Of a DNA stretch of 64,000 nucleotides, positions 8,584 through 17,426 are shown piece by piece (within the stretch, counting starts at the first letter, position 1; each line of letters opens with the position of its first letter). A model generated the notes under the pieces. That model was given only the letters and a program-made list of their open reading frames with translations. It did not search any database and was not told where the DNA came from. Where the stretch lies: NCBI RefSeq assembly GCF_013449375.1, contig NZ_JACDRR010000028.1:1-64000 (forward strand). The letters run 5' to 3'. Origin of the DNA: Pectobacterium sp. CFBP8739 (lineage in GTDB: Bacteria > Pseudomonadota > Gammaproteobacteria > Enterobacterales > Enterobacteriaceae). A program made the translations under genes and the position numbers.

Positions 8584-8838
8584 TCAATATACTATGAATA
8601 ACGTCAGGTTGAATGACGTCGTTGTCACCGCGACAAACACCAGATCGAATGGATGGCTGATAGTCACCAGATTGCTTAATACCGGTCCTGGCACCACAAT
8701 TCCACCATCATCGTGGCGCAGAACTCATTGCGGATGCGCAGTACGTCCGCAAAGGACTGGCGTACGGTTAACATCATGCAGCACAGCGGCAATGGTAATA
8801 CCGATTGCCCCCGCCCCAGATGCGGAAAATACAATTCA
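8584..8838 (-). pseudogene. 2-dehydropantoate 2-reductase N-terminal remnant
   Basis: The minus strand reads IVFSASGAGAIGITIAAVLHD and then VNRTPVLCGRTAHPQ, meets an in-frame TGA, and continues in the same frame as VLRHDDGGIVVPGPVLSNLV and TISHPFDLVFVAV before losing homology. GAGAIG is the NAD(P)-binding motif of ketopantoate reductase (ApbA/PanE family), and R..DGG.IVVPGPV is its usual second block. The start region also shows a TGA in place of an initiating codon, and the remaining two thirds of the gene are absent. It is a truncated pseudogene between the MerR-type gene and the next plus-strand gene. Confidence 0.7.
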
Positions 8839-8952
8839 CTCCGCCCCCGCTCATCAGCGGTGAAGAACCTGTTGCGAACCGCTTTATTAAGCCCTAACGT
8901 GAGTATTGCTCTTCACCCTTTGGATATTCACTATTTCGATTGACGAGGAAAA

Positions 8953-9288
8953 ATGGAACGCTTGTTTGTCTACGGTACGCTGCGTCCGGGTCACGCCAAT
9001 GCCTATATTCTGGAAAACATCGGTGGAGACTGGCTGCCGGGTGATGTGGCTGGCACATTTTATGAGAGTGGCTGGGGCGCTGCTGAGGGATTCCCAGGGA
9101 TAGTCCTCGATGATCGCGGGTCGCGCGTTAGCGGTTACCTGTTTTCGTCCGCTAACCTTGAAGCGCACTGGCCAATGCTGGATGAGTTTGAAGAGGGCTA
9201 CGATCGCGTTGAGGTTGTGGTTACCACGGAGGAAGGCCAGCAGATGACCGCATGGGTCTATCAGCTACAGCCACAAACAGGCCAGTAG
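8953..9288 (+). CDS. Gamma-glutamylcyclotransferase-like protein (YtfP/AIG2 family)
   Basis: 111 residues, the usual length for YtfP-like proteins, with GAGGAAAA just before the ATG. The substrate-binding loop FVYGTLRPGHAN at residues 5-16 is the family signature. LDEFEEGYDRVEV near residue 77 carries the conserved acidic residue and FEGY-type motif. It probably releases 5-oxoproline from gamma-glutamyl compounds or acts as a gamma-glutamylamine cyclotransferase. It stands alone, flanked by a pseudogene and a convergent gene (ymjA). Confidence 0.85.
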   Translation: MERLFVYGTLRPGHANAYILENIGGDWLPGDVAGTFYESGWGAAEGFPGIVLDDRGSRVSGYLFSSANLEAHWPMLDEFEEGYDRVEVVVTTEEGQQMTAWVYQLQPQTGQ

Positions 9289-9332
9289 CGTTACAAATCA
9301 AATACGCCCATCGCCCTGCCCCAGCCAAATTG

Positions 9333-9363
9333 AAAAATCCCGCTTACGGGTACCTAAGCGGGA
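9333..9363 (-). terminator. Rho-independent terminator of ymjA
   Basis: On the minus strand TCCCGCTTA pairs with TAAGCGGGA around an eight-base loop and is followed directly by five T. It lies 52 bases past the ymjA stop. Confidence 0.8.
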
Positions 9364-9415
9364 CGCGACCATCACAACCTCAATGTTACTTGTTTCCAAA
9401 CGCCCTAAACAAGCG

Positions 9416-9661
9416 TTACTCATTGCCCCATTGATTCAGGAATGTCGCGATTTCATCAATACGATGCGCGTCGATACACGCTTCACGGGCCATCTCCTTC
9501 TGCGCCTCTTCACTGATTTCTTCGTTATTCATTAAACGGGTGCTCAGCAGTTGGAAATAGCGCGCCAGAGCGTCACGTTCTGACTCGCTCACTGGCTTTT
9601 CAGATTCCGTCGCATACTCATCCGTGATGTCATAAAATTTAAGCGGTATTTCATTGTTCAT
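9416..9661 (-). CDS. ymjA: YmjA, DUF2543 family protein
   Basis: 81 residues, the same length as E. coli YmjA as I recall it, with matching blocks [49 protein letters not shown] and [25 protein letters not shown] precedes the ATG. It is a small, acidic, helical cytoplasmic protein of unknown function, conserved in Enterobacterales. It is monocistronic, with its own terminator. Confidence 0.88.
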   Translation of the reverse strand: MNNEIPLKFYDITDEYATESEKPVSESERDALARYFQLLSTRLMNNEEISEEAQKEMAREACIDAHRIDEIATFLNQWGNE

Positions 9662-10132
9662 AAGTCATCCTCAGGGGTTAAGGTCTACGTCCGTTGATGC
9701 ATGCATCATCTGGCTGGGATAATACCATTCTTACTTCGTTTTCCTGTCATCCATGTAGGGCAAGGAGCCAAACGCAGACGCCTCAGTCCCTTAAACGTGA
9801 AAAACTGGTAAGTTTTCCACTTTAGCCTTACCATGAAACCATACAAGCACCTATCACTAACCACATGAATTATAAAAATAAATTCTATTTTACAGAGGGC
9901 GTTACAACGGCACCGATGCGGGCCGTCCCCCAAGTCATGAAGATGGCTCATGTCTATTGAAATTAAATCACTTTTACTCACGTAGTGACTCTGGCATAAA
10001 TTGTGCAGTTGCAGTAGTTAGCGACAAGTAGTTAGAGACAATATGAAATCTGCTGAATGATAAGACCTGAAAATCTTCGAAAAAAAAGACATAAAATCAG
10101 GTTGATATCAACAATTAGGATGTTAGATCGCG
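9662..10132. other. Intergenic region upstream of mesX
   Basis: No supported gene lies here. A minus-strand frame at 9706-9981 has no ribosome-binding site and no family resemblance. The right half holds the mesX promoter region, including a 14-base tandem repeat at 10013-10040. Confidence 0.6.
10013..10040 (+). repeat. Tandem 14-bp repeat in mesX promoter region
   Basis: AGTAGTTAGCGACA is followed immediately by AGTAGTTAGAGACA, 13 of 14 bases identical. It lies 93 bases before the mesX start codon, where an activator or repressor might bind. It does not resemble the MetJ box (AGACGTCT). Confidence 0.75.
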
Positions 10133-11110
10133 ATGAATAAGAACTTTACATTTACGATTAAGAACACGCGTTTCGATGAGAATTATAACCCGTCCGAAAA
10201 TACGCGTATTACGACCAATTTTGCGAATTTGGCGCGAGGAAAGAACCGCCAGGAGAACTTGCGCAACGCTTTAACAATGATTGACAACCGTTTCAACTCT
10301 CTGGCGCATTGGGACAATCCCAAAGGCGATCGTTACGCTGTCGAACTTGATATCATTTCCGTTGAAATTGATATTGAAGGCAATGGCAACACCTTCCCCG
10401 TCATTGAAATATTGAAAACGAATGTTGTTGATAAAAAAACCAACACGCGCATTGAAGGGATTGTAGGGAATAATTTCTCCTCCTACGTGCGAGATTATGA
10501 TTTTAGCGTATTACTGTCAGATCATAATAAGAGCAACCCCGGATTTAGCACCCCCGATAACTTTGGCGATTTGCATGGAAACATCTTTAAATGCTTCGTG
10601 AATTCGGAAAGCTACAAAGAGACGTTTAGTAAAGCGCCAGTAATATGCCTCAGTGTTTCAAGTAAAAACACCTATCATCGGACTGGCAATCAGCACCCTG
10701 TGTTAGGCGTCGAATACCAGCAAGATGAATATTCATTGACCGATCAATACTTCCATAAAATGGGATTGCAGGCTCGCTATTTTATGCCGCCAAATAGTGT
10801 TGCGCCTTTAGCTTTCTATTTTTCTGGTGACTTACTGAGTGATTACACGAATCTTGAGCTGATCAGCACCATCGCCACGATGGAGACGTTTCAAAAGATT
10901 TACCGACCTGAGATTTACAATGCGAACTCTCCGGCGGGTCAATGTTATCAGCCAAGCCTGAATCATCAGGATCATTCATTCACTCAAATTGTTTACGATC
11001 GAGAAGAACGTAGTCTATTGGCTATCGAGCAGGGAAAGTTTACGGAGAAAAACTTTATCAAACCATACCACGCTATTCTTGAGCAATGGTCTGCTAATTA
11101 CGTTCTTTGA
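10133..11110 (+). CDS. mesX: MesX, DUF1852 partner of MesD methionine synthase
   Basis: 325 residues, a complete DUF1852 protein: FTFTIKNTRFDENYNPSE at the start, TTNFANLARG, RLAHW-type NSLAHWDNPKGDRYAVELD, and HDHSFTQIVYDREERSLLAI with LEQWSAN near the end. DUF1852 genes occur almost only next to a short MetE-like gene, as here (30 bases apart). From published family knowledge, MesX is required together with the core protein MesD for oxygen-linked, folate-independent methionine synthesis. AGGATG lies nine bases upstream of the ATG. The mechanism of MesX is unknown; the methyl donor is not visible from sequence. Confidence 0.88.
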   Translation: MNKNFTFTIKNTRFDENYNPSENTRITTNFANLARGKNRQENLRNALTMIDNRFNSLAHWDNPKGDRYAVELDIISVEIDIEGNGNTFPVIEILKTNVVDKKTNTRIEGIVGNNFSSYVRDYDFSVLLSDHNKSNPGFSTPDNFGDLHGNIFKCFVNSESYKETFSKAPVICLSVSSKNTYHRTGNQHPVLGVEYQQDEYSLTDQYFHKMGLQARYFMPPNSVAPLAFYFSGDLLSDYTNLELISTIATMETFQKIYRPEIYNANSPAGQCYQPSLNHQDHSFTQIVYDREERSLLAIEQGKFTEKNFIKPYHAILEQWSANYVL

Positions 11111-11140
11111 TTAACCAAACACACAAGGTCACCGATTATT

Positions 11141-12172
11141 ATGAAAATATTGTTACCTACCTCAACGGCTGGCAGCTTACCGAAACCTTCTTGGCTGGCG
11201 CAGCCTGAGACACTGTGGTCCCCTTGGAAGTTGCAAAGTGAGGAATTAGTTGAGGGCAAACAAGATGCGCTACGTTTGAGCCTGGCGGATCAACTACAGG
11301 CAGGGATTGACATTGTCAGCGACGGCGAGCAAACGCGCCAACATTTTGTCACGACGTTTATTGAGCACCTCAGCGGTGTTGATTTCGAGAAACGTGAGAT
11401 CGTTAAAATTCGTAACCGCTATGACGCGAGTGTACCGACAGTCATTGGTGCAGTCGTGCGACAAAAACCCGTTTTTGTTGAAGATGCCAAATTTTTACGT
11501 CAGCACACTACGCACCCCATTAAATGGGCCCTGCCTGGTCCCATGACGATGATCGACACACTCTATGATAGCCACTATAAAAGTCGTGAAAAACTCGCTT
11601 GGGAATTCGCCACCATTCTGAATCAAGAAGCGAAAGAGTTAGAAGCGGCGGGTGTCGACATTATCCAATTTGATGAGCCTGCATTTAATGTCTTTTTTGA
11701 TGAGGTGAATGATTGGGGCATTGCCGCATTAGAACGAGCCGTTGAAGGACTTAAATGTGAAACTGCGGTACATATTTGCTATGGCTATGGCATCAAAGCC
11801 AATACCGATTGGAAAAAGACGCTGGGATCCGAGTGGCGGCAATATGAAGAAATTTTCCCTAAATTGCAAAAATCGGCTATCGACATCATTTCACTGGAAT
11901 GTCAGAACTCCCGTGTTCCCATGGATCTGATTGAACTCATTCGCGGTAAAAAAGTGATGGTAGGCGCCATTGACGTGGCAACCAATACCATTGAGACACC
12001 GGAAGAAGTCGCTGATACGTTACGCAAAGCGCTTAAGTTTGTGGATGCCGACAAGCTCTATCCGTCTACCAACTGCGGTATGGCGCCGTTATCCCGTCGC
12101 GTCGCAAGAGGCAAACTCAATGCGTTAAGCGCAGGTGCGGAAATCGTCCGAAGAGAACTCCTGGCTAAATAA
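11141..12172 (+). CDS. mesD: MesD, folate-independent methionine synthase core protein
   Basis: 343 residues, corresponding only to the catalytic C-terminal barrel of cobalamin-independent methionine synthase (MetE is about 750). Visible blocks are LPTSTAGSLPKPSWL, DGEQTRQHFVTTF, ALPGPMTMIDTLYD, AGVDIIQFDEPAFNV, HICYGYG and YPSTNCGMAPLSRRVA. The His of HICYGYG and the Cys of STNCGM are the expected zinc ligands for homocysteine. The folate-binding N-terminal domain of MetE is absent, which fits the MesD family. It is co-transcribed with mesX. Its expression probably spares folate and cobalamin under some condition; regulation is not evident apart from the upstream tandem repeat. Confidence 0.87.
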   Translation: MKILLPTSTAGSLPKPSWLAQPETLWSPWKLQSEELVEGKQDALRLSLADQLQAGIDIVSDGEQTRQHFVTTFIEHLSGVDFEKREIVKIRNRYDASVPTVIGAVVRQKPVFVEDAKFLRQHTTHPIKWALPGPMTMIDTLYDSHYKSREKLAWEFATILNQEAKELEAAGVDIIQFDEPAFNVFFDEVNDWGIAALERAVEGLKCETAVHICYGYGIKANTDWKKTLGSEWRQYEEIFPKLQKSAIDIISLECQNSRVPMDLIELIRGKKVMVGAIDVATNTIETPEEVADTLRKALKFVDADKLYPSTNCGMAPLSRRVARGKLNALSAGAEIVRRELLAK

Positions 12173-12176
12173 TGTC

Positions 12177-12200
12177 GCTAAATAGTCGACGATATTTAGC
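12177..12200 (+). repeat. AT-rich hairpin after mesD
   Basis: GCTAAATA and TATTTAGC pair perfectly around an eight-base loop immediately after the mesD stop. It may act with the GC-rich hairpin just downstream. Confidence 0.4.
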
Positions 12201-12206
12201 AAACAC

Positions 12207-12243
12207 AGCCCGGTTGGCGATCCAATCAATCGCTAACCGGGCT
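12207..12243 (+). terminator. GC-rich hairpin, likely mesXD terminator
   Basis: AGCCCGGTTGGCGAT pairs with ATCGCTAACCGGGCT (one G-U pair) around a seven-base loop. It lies between the convergent mesD and yaiL genes. It has no U-tract, so termination may rely on hairpin strength or act in both directions. Confidence 0.5.
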
Positions 12244-12296
12244 GAGCGATAACGCTGAAAATCAAAAGCCTGCATTAAGCATTGGCAAAACGTGAA

Positions 12297-12836
12297 TTAC
12301 CACATCAAATCATCAGGCACTTTAAAATCAGCGTACGGATCGTCTTCGTCTTGTTCTTCCTGACTCAAAGCACTATTTAAGACAATACTACTCGCATCTC
12401 GCTGCGCAATTTTATCCGCTACGATCGCGGGGATAATCGCGTATTCACTCTCGCCGTTGCTATTAACCGCCAAACGAGCAATAGCAAGACGGCCATTGAT
12501 CAGTTGGGTCTGAGTCAGCTTATCCACGTCTATTTTTTTAATAACGTTGTTATCAGTGAAGTTAAAACCAATATCGCCTTTTGCAATGCTGATTCTGTTC
12601 ATTTCGATGAGCTGCTTCACCTGAGCCTTATATTCTTTCGATAAAACAGCCTGTTTTTGTTGTTCACTGAGCTGTTTATCACGCTCAAGCTGTGCTTTCT
12701 TATTCTCTTCCACAGCCTCTCTTGCCTCACGAGCCTGAACGCGTGATTTTTTCGCTGTTCTTTGGACTTTGGCCATTTTTTTGCTGGTCACTAACCCAGC
12801 TTTTAGCATCTGCTCTTGTAAGGTGAGTTTTGTCAT
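12297..12836 (-). CDS. yaiL: YaiL, DUF2058 family protein
   Basis: 179 residues, beginning MTKLTLQEQMLKAGLV and ending DDPYADFKVPDDLMW, as in E. coli YaiL. The first third is highly basic and helical (KKMAKVQRTAKKSR, VQAREAREAVEENKKAQLER), suggestive of RNA or ribosome contact. The C-terminal domain includes RISIAKGDIGFNFTDNN and YAIIPAIVADKIAQRD. It is a conserved enterobacterial protein of uncertain function. The start is chosen by alignment to the conserved N-terminus; an upstream in-frame extension of 26 codons lacks family support. Confidence 0.9.
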   Translation of the reverse strand: MTKLTLQEQMLKAGLVTSKKMAKVQRTAKKSRVQAREAREAVEENKKAQLERDKQLSEQQKQAVLSKEYKAQVKQLIEMNRISIAKGDIGFNFTDNNVIKKIDVDKLTQTQLINGRLAIARLAVNSNGESEYAIIPAIVADKIAQRDASSIVLNSALSQEEQDEDDPYADFKVPDDLMW

Positions 12837-12998
12837 TGTCGTTTCTGAATTGGTTGAATAATTTACAGGATTATACCTGTAATGTTTGAGGTAGTACCAG
12901 ATTGCAGGACGCAATCGCGGTGAGGCTTGCGTTTGGGGGTATCAGAAGCGATGCCGAAACTCTGCTGATGAATGGCGCAGAACTCCGGCACAGGGTTA

Positions 12999-13481
12999 TC
13001 AGAACTTGAGCAATTTCACCGTAGCATCGATGTCTATCTCATCTTCCGAGAAGATTAACGTCGTTCCCTGGAAGGTCGTGATCGCCAGTTTTTTTATCGA
13101 GCGCATTTCACCCGGCTTAGCGGTTGATTTCGGCCTGATACTATTCATCAGTATCCCCACAGACAACACCGCATTTTCTTTATCAATGCCGCTATCGACG
13201 GGCACGTCTTCGCTATAAACCAGATAAGACTTGATCGACGTGAGCTTAAGGCGCTCACCCGCGATATAGATGTATTTGCTTTCCGGTAAAACCTTCACCG
13301 CATAGGCCGACAGCCCCTTGTTGTTCGTGGTGGGTTCGAAAGTCACCGCAGCATCTTTCTTAATCAGATCAGGGTTGGCGACCTTAATCACATGAAAATA
13401 CCGGTTCTCACCGTTTTCATCTTTGATAAATCCAAAACCTTTATCTTTAAACCAGGTTGTGATCGTTCCGTTCATCGCCAT
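12999..13481 (-). CDS. Cold-shock-domain protein with unassigned C-terminal domain
   Basis: 160 residues. The first 65 form a cold-shock domain: MNGTITTWFKDKGFGFI carries the KGFGFI RNP-1 motif, and RYFHVIKV the RNP-2 strand. The remaining 95 residues (YIYIAGERLKLTSIKSY, ILMNSIRPKS, KKLAITTFQGTTLIFSEDE) are beta-rich and match no domain I recognise. Classical Csp proteins are about 70 residues, so this is a two-domain derivative that probably binds single-stranded RNA or DNA. Either of two nearby ATG codons (13481 or 13475) may be the start. Confidence 0.78.
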   Translation of the reverse strand: MAMNGTITTWFKDKGFGFIKDENGENRYFHVIKVANPDLIKKDAAVTFEPTTNNKGLSAYAVKVLPESKYIYIAGERLKLTSIKSYLVYSEDVPVDSGIDKENAVLSVGILMNSIRPKSTAKPGEMRSIKKLAITTFQGTTLIFSEDEIDIDATVKLLKF

Positions 13482-13595
13482 TGTCGCCTACTTAATCGTT
13501 TATCTACTCAGTTTTTGCAGCGCGCAGTGTAAAGCACAATGCCTGCGCAGACTACGTCTTTGGGTTAAGTCTGGACGATAAATTTCTGGTCTGCG

Positions 13596-13638
13596 AAAAA
13601 ATATTCCCGATGCCGATTCCCTCCGCATCGGGAAATAT
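13596..13638 (-). terminator. Rho-independent terminator of bglA
   Basis: On the minus strand ATATTTCCCGATGC pairs with GCATCGGGAATAT around an 11-base loop and runs into a six-base T tract. It starts five bases after the bglA stop. Confidence 0.85.
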
Positions 13639-13642
13639 GCAT

Positions 13643-15091
<1,449 letters not shown>

Positions 15092-15193
15092 TTATCAATG
15101 CTGACTATTTATCGATGAACGCCGTGGCGCACCTGACGTTGCTTTGCTTCCGCGCGCCTCGAATGACCAAAATTCTAGAGGAAAAAGGAGGAC

Positions 15194-15337
15194 ATGAACA
15201 GAAATAAGAAACCGGTTGCATATCTGCTATCCGCGGGTCTGCCGGTATCGTGCTTGTCGTCCTTGCCATCACCCATCTGCCAAACTGGGCTACGCGGGTT
15301 CGCTCAGCTAAGTCTCAAGGAAAGTGATGACGGCTAA
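15194..15337 (+). pseudogene. Possible frameshifted small membrane protein gene
   Basis: A strong AGGAAAAAGGAGGAC ribosome-binding site precedes an ATG that opens only 47 codons (MNRNKKPVAYLLSAGL and so on). After residue 13 the overlapping frame reads GIVLVVLAITHLPNWATRV, a plausible transmembrane helix. The good translation signal and the hydrophobic segment in the wrong frame suggest a short membrane protein broken by one frameshift. It could equally be a genuine 47-residue peptide. No family is recognised. Confidence 0.35.
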
Positions 15338-15341
15338 CGAC

Positions 15342-15692
15342 TTATTCTGATGCCTTATGTTGACGCGACGCGACCTTTGCAAGCTCAGACAATACGACCG
15401 TTGCCTCCTCTAAACGCTCAGGGACAAGTTTATAGAACACCCAGTTCTTGATGCGTTTCGATGTGACAATTCCAGCTTTCGATAGATATTGAAGATGGCC
15501 GGTGACGGTCGGCTGACTCAGGCCAATTTTCTCAGTGATAAACCCTACGCACACCCCATCCTTAACTAAATCACCATCCTGCTGTTCTGGGAAATGTGCC
15601 CGAGGATCGGCCAACCATTCCAGAATAATGAGCCGCTGCTGGTTGCCGAGCGCTCGTAGTAAATCGGCCGCTGTCGCTGCATGCTTGTTCAT
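15342..15692 (-). CDS. ArsR-family transcriptional regulator
   Basis: 116 residues. The winged helix is clear: DLLRALGNQQRLIILEWL, then FITEKIGLSQPTVTGHLQYLSKAGIVTS with recognition helix, and a wing KRIKNWVFYKLV. No classical metal-binding ELCVCDL motif is present, only a single Cys in the KDGVCVGF segment, so it may sense a metabolite or redox state. It is transcribed divergently from the threonine-dehydratase-like gene with 52 bases between starts, so it most likely controls that gene and itself. Confidence 0.85.
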   Translation of the reverse strand: MNKHAATAADLLRALGNQQRLIILEWLADPRAHFPEQQDGDLVKDGVCVGFITEKIGLSQPTVTGHLQYLSKAGIVTSKRIKNWVFYKLVPERLEEATVVLSELAKVASRQHKASE

Positions 15693-15705
15693 ATAGCCAA
15701 GTACC

Positions 15706-15725
15706 TATATAGTAATTCACATATA
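15706..15725. promoter_or_regulatory. Candidate ArsR-family operator
   Basis: TATAT-AGT-AATT-CAC-ATATA is an imperfect 20-base dyad with matching outer arms and a palindromic AATT centre. It lies in the 52-base gap between the divergent regulator and dehydratase genes, where a dimeric winged-helix repressor would block both promoters. Confidence 0.45.
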
Positions 15726-15744
15726 CAGTTGATAAGGAAATACT

Positions 15745-16749
15745 ATGATAAGCGAACACCACAGGGCAACCGACGCTATAACGTTGAAAGATATTTACGC
15801 CGCATCTCAGCAGATTAAAACAACGATACGCAGAACGCCGCTAGACCACTCGCAAGAATTATCCGCTCGTGTCGGTGCAGAAATTCGGCTCAAAATGGAA
15901 AACCTCCAACAGACCGGTAGCTTCAAACTGCGGGGAGCGGCAAATGTTCTTGCCAATCTGGATGCAGAACAGCGCCGCGTTGGCGTCATCGCCCCAACGG
16001 CAGGAAACCACGGGTTAGGGCTCGCCTATGCAGGACAAGTCGCGGGCATCCCCGTAACCATCTTTTTGCCACGCACGGCAGACCCGATGAAGGTCGCAGC
16101 GATGAAAGGCTGTGGTGCGCGTATTATGTTCTTTGATGACATCGAAGAAGCCAGGCAGGCGGCAATAGTAACGGCACAACAGTCTGGTGCCACCTTCGTT
16201 TCGGCCTACGATAACCCACATATGATTGCAGGCGGTGGCACAGTCGGTCTTGAAATCATGGAAGACTGGATGAATGCGGAGGTAATCCTGGTGAATATCG
16301 GTGGTGGCGGTCTCGCCTCAGGAATTGCAACAGCAGCCAAAGCAATCAATCCCGCTATCGAAGTATGGGGTATACAAAGTGAAGCCAGTCCGACATTTGC
16401 CCGCTGGAAAGAGGCACGTGACACGCTTCCCGTCGAACTAGCACCCTCTATCGCCGAGGGCGTTAGCGGCTATATAGAACCCAGTACGATGACCTGGCCG
16501 CTGGTTCGTGACCGTGTCGATCGCGTGCTCACGGTATCAGAAGCTGAAATCAAAGCCGCGATGCTGTCAATGCTCGAACTTCACCGACATGTTGTCGAAC
16601 CTTCTGGGGTGCCTGCCGTCGCGGGAGCCATTCGCTACGCGAAAGAGATTCGCGGGCGCAAAACCGTCTGCGTCGTCACCGGCAGGAACATTTCGGGGTC
16701 ACGCTACCTCACGTTGCTTAATGAGGCGACAGCCGACGTAAACCGGTAG
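15745..16749 (+). CDS. PLP-dependent threonine/serine dehydratase family
   Basis: 334 residues. TGSFKLRGAANVL holds the PLP lysine; TAGNHGLGLAYA and VNIGGGGLASG are the substrate and phosphate loops. VVTGRNIS is the C-terminal strand. There is no C-terminal ACT regulatory domain, so it resembles catabolic TdcB or serine racemase-type enzymes rather than biosynthetic IlvA. It would convert threonine or serine to a 2-oxo acid and ammonia. Divergent from an ArsR-type regulator, which suggests substrate- or stress-inducible expression. Confidence 0.85.
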   Translation: MISEHHRATDAITLKDIYAASQQIKTTIRRTPLDHSQELSARVGAEIRLKMENLQQTGSFKLRGAANVLANLDAEQRRVGVIAPTAGNHGLGLAYAGQVAGIPVTIFLPRTADPMKVAAMKGCGARIMFFDDIEEARQAAIVTAQQSGATFVSAYDNPHMIAGGGTVGLEIMEDWMNAEVILVNIGGGGLASGIATAAKAINPAIEVWGIQSEASPTFARWKEARDTLPVELAPSIAEGVSGYIEPSTMTWPLVRDRVDRVLTVSEAEIKAAMLSMLELHRHVVEPSGVPAVAGAIRYAKEIRGRKTVCVVTGRNISGSRYLTLLNEATADVNR

Positions 16750-16883
16750 AACAAGCGCCTCTTTGCTGGGTAACCTGCGGAGGCGTTACAGCATAAATTC
16801 GTAATGCGAGCCGTCCGGCAGTTCAACATCCCAGTTCTTGCATTAGATTGGAGAGAACAATTGACTAAGCGTCAAATGCTCGT

Positions 16884-17324
16884 TCAGGCATCGCGTTGTC
16901 TGGCCTGACGGCGAGAGCGACAGATTTCGGCATGGTTCCTATCGGCCCATTGAATTAACAGCTGCATGGGCTGTAAAAAGGAGTGCCCGAGTGGCGTCAG
17001 CGTGTATTCCACGCGCGGGGGAACTTCCGCATAGATCGTCCGATGTATGAACCCATCAGCCTCGAGTCGCTTTAGCGTGCGTGACAGCATTTGGCGCGAA
17101 ATATCGTCAATATGGCGATGTAATTCATTAAAACGCAGCGTCTTTTGCGCCAGCGCTTCGAGTATTAACAAACTCCACCGATCGCCGATGCGATCCAGCA
17201 CATCACGGATTGGACAAGGATGGTCAAACGCGGCATCGTCGAGGCTTTCCGCCGCCGACGTTTTTGGATTAACCGTGTCAGTGAGGAGTGTGTCATGAGT
17301 CATTTCTGTGTGACTTGGTTGCAT
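16884..17324 (-). CDS. HxlR-family transcriptional regulator
   Basis: 146 residues from the ATG ending at 17324; a TTG at 17357 is an alternative. The domain CPIRDVLDRIGDRWSLLILEAL, LRFNELHRHIDDISRQMLSRTLKRLEADGF and YTLTPLGHSFLQPM is a standard HxlR winged helix with the conserved Cys at the CPIRD motif. Its N-terminal 40 residues are polar and probably disordered. It is divergent from an NAD(P)-binding protein gene, the usual arrangement for redox- or aldehyde-responsive HxlR/YodB-type regulators. Confidence 0.87.
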   Translation of the reverse strand: MQPSHTEMTHDTLLTDTVNPKTSAAESLDDAAFDHPCPIRDVLDRIGDRWSLLILEALAQKTLRFNELHRHIDDISRQMLSRTLKRLEADGFIHRTIYAEVPPRVEYTLTPLGHSFLQPMQLLIQWADRNHAEICRSRRQARQRDA

Positions 17325-17426
17325 GTCGGTGACTTCTTGTCGGAGAAAAGTCGGCAATGTACCATCCAGATCCTCTATAGTCTATTTTTGTTACCTAGTC
17401 CCAAAACAAGAAAATAAGGAGTCTAC

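Noticed and set aside
8594-8943. Plus-strand open frames over the ketopantoate-reductase remnant
   Set aside because: They are antisense shadows of the pseudogene; only the minus-strand reading has protein motifs.
9730-9770. A YMDD-like stretch in an alternative frame, suggesting a reverse transcriptase or retron
   Set aside because: The frame is short, stop-rich on both sides and shows none of the other reverse-transcriptase motifs.
9706-9981. Minus-strand open frame of 91 codons between ymjA and mesX
   Set aside because: No ribosome-binding site, odd composition and no family resemblance. The plus-strand surroundings hold promoter features instead.
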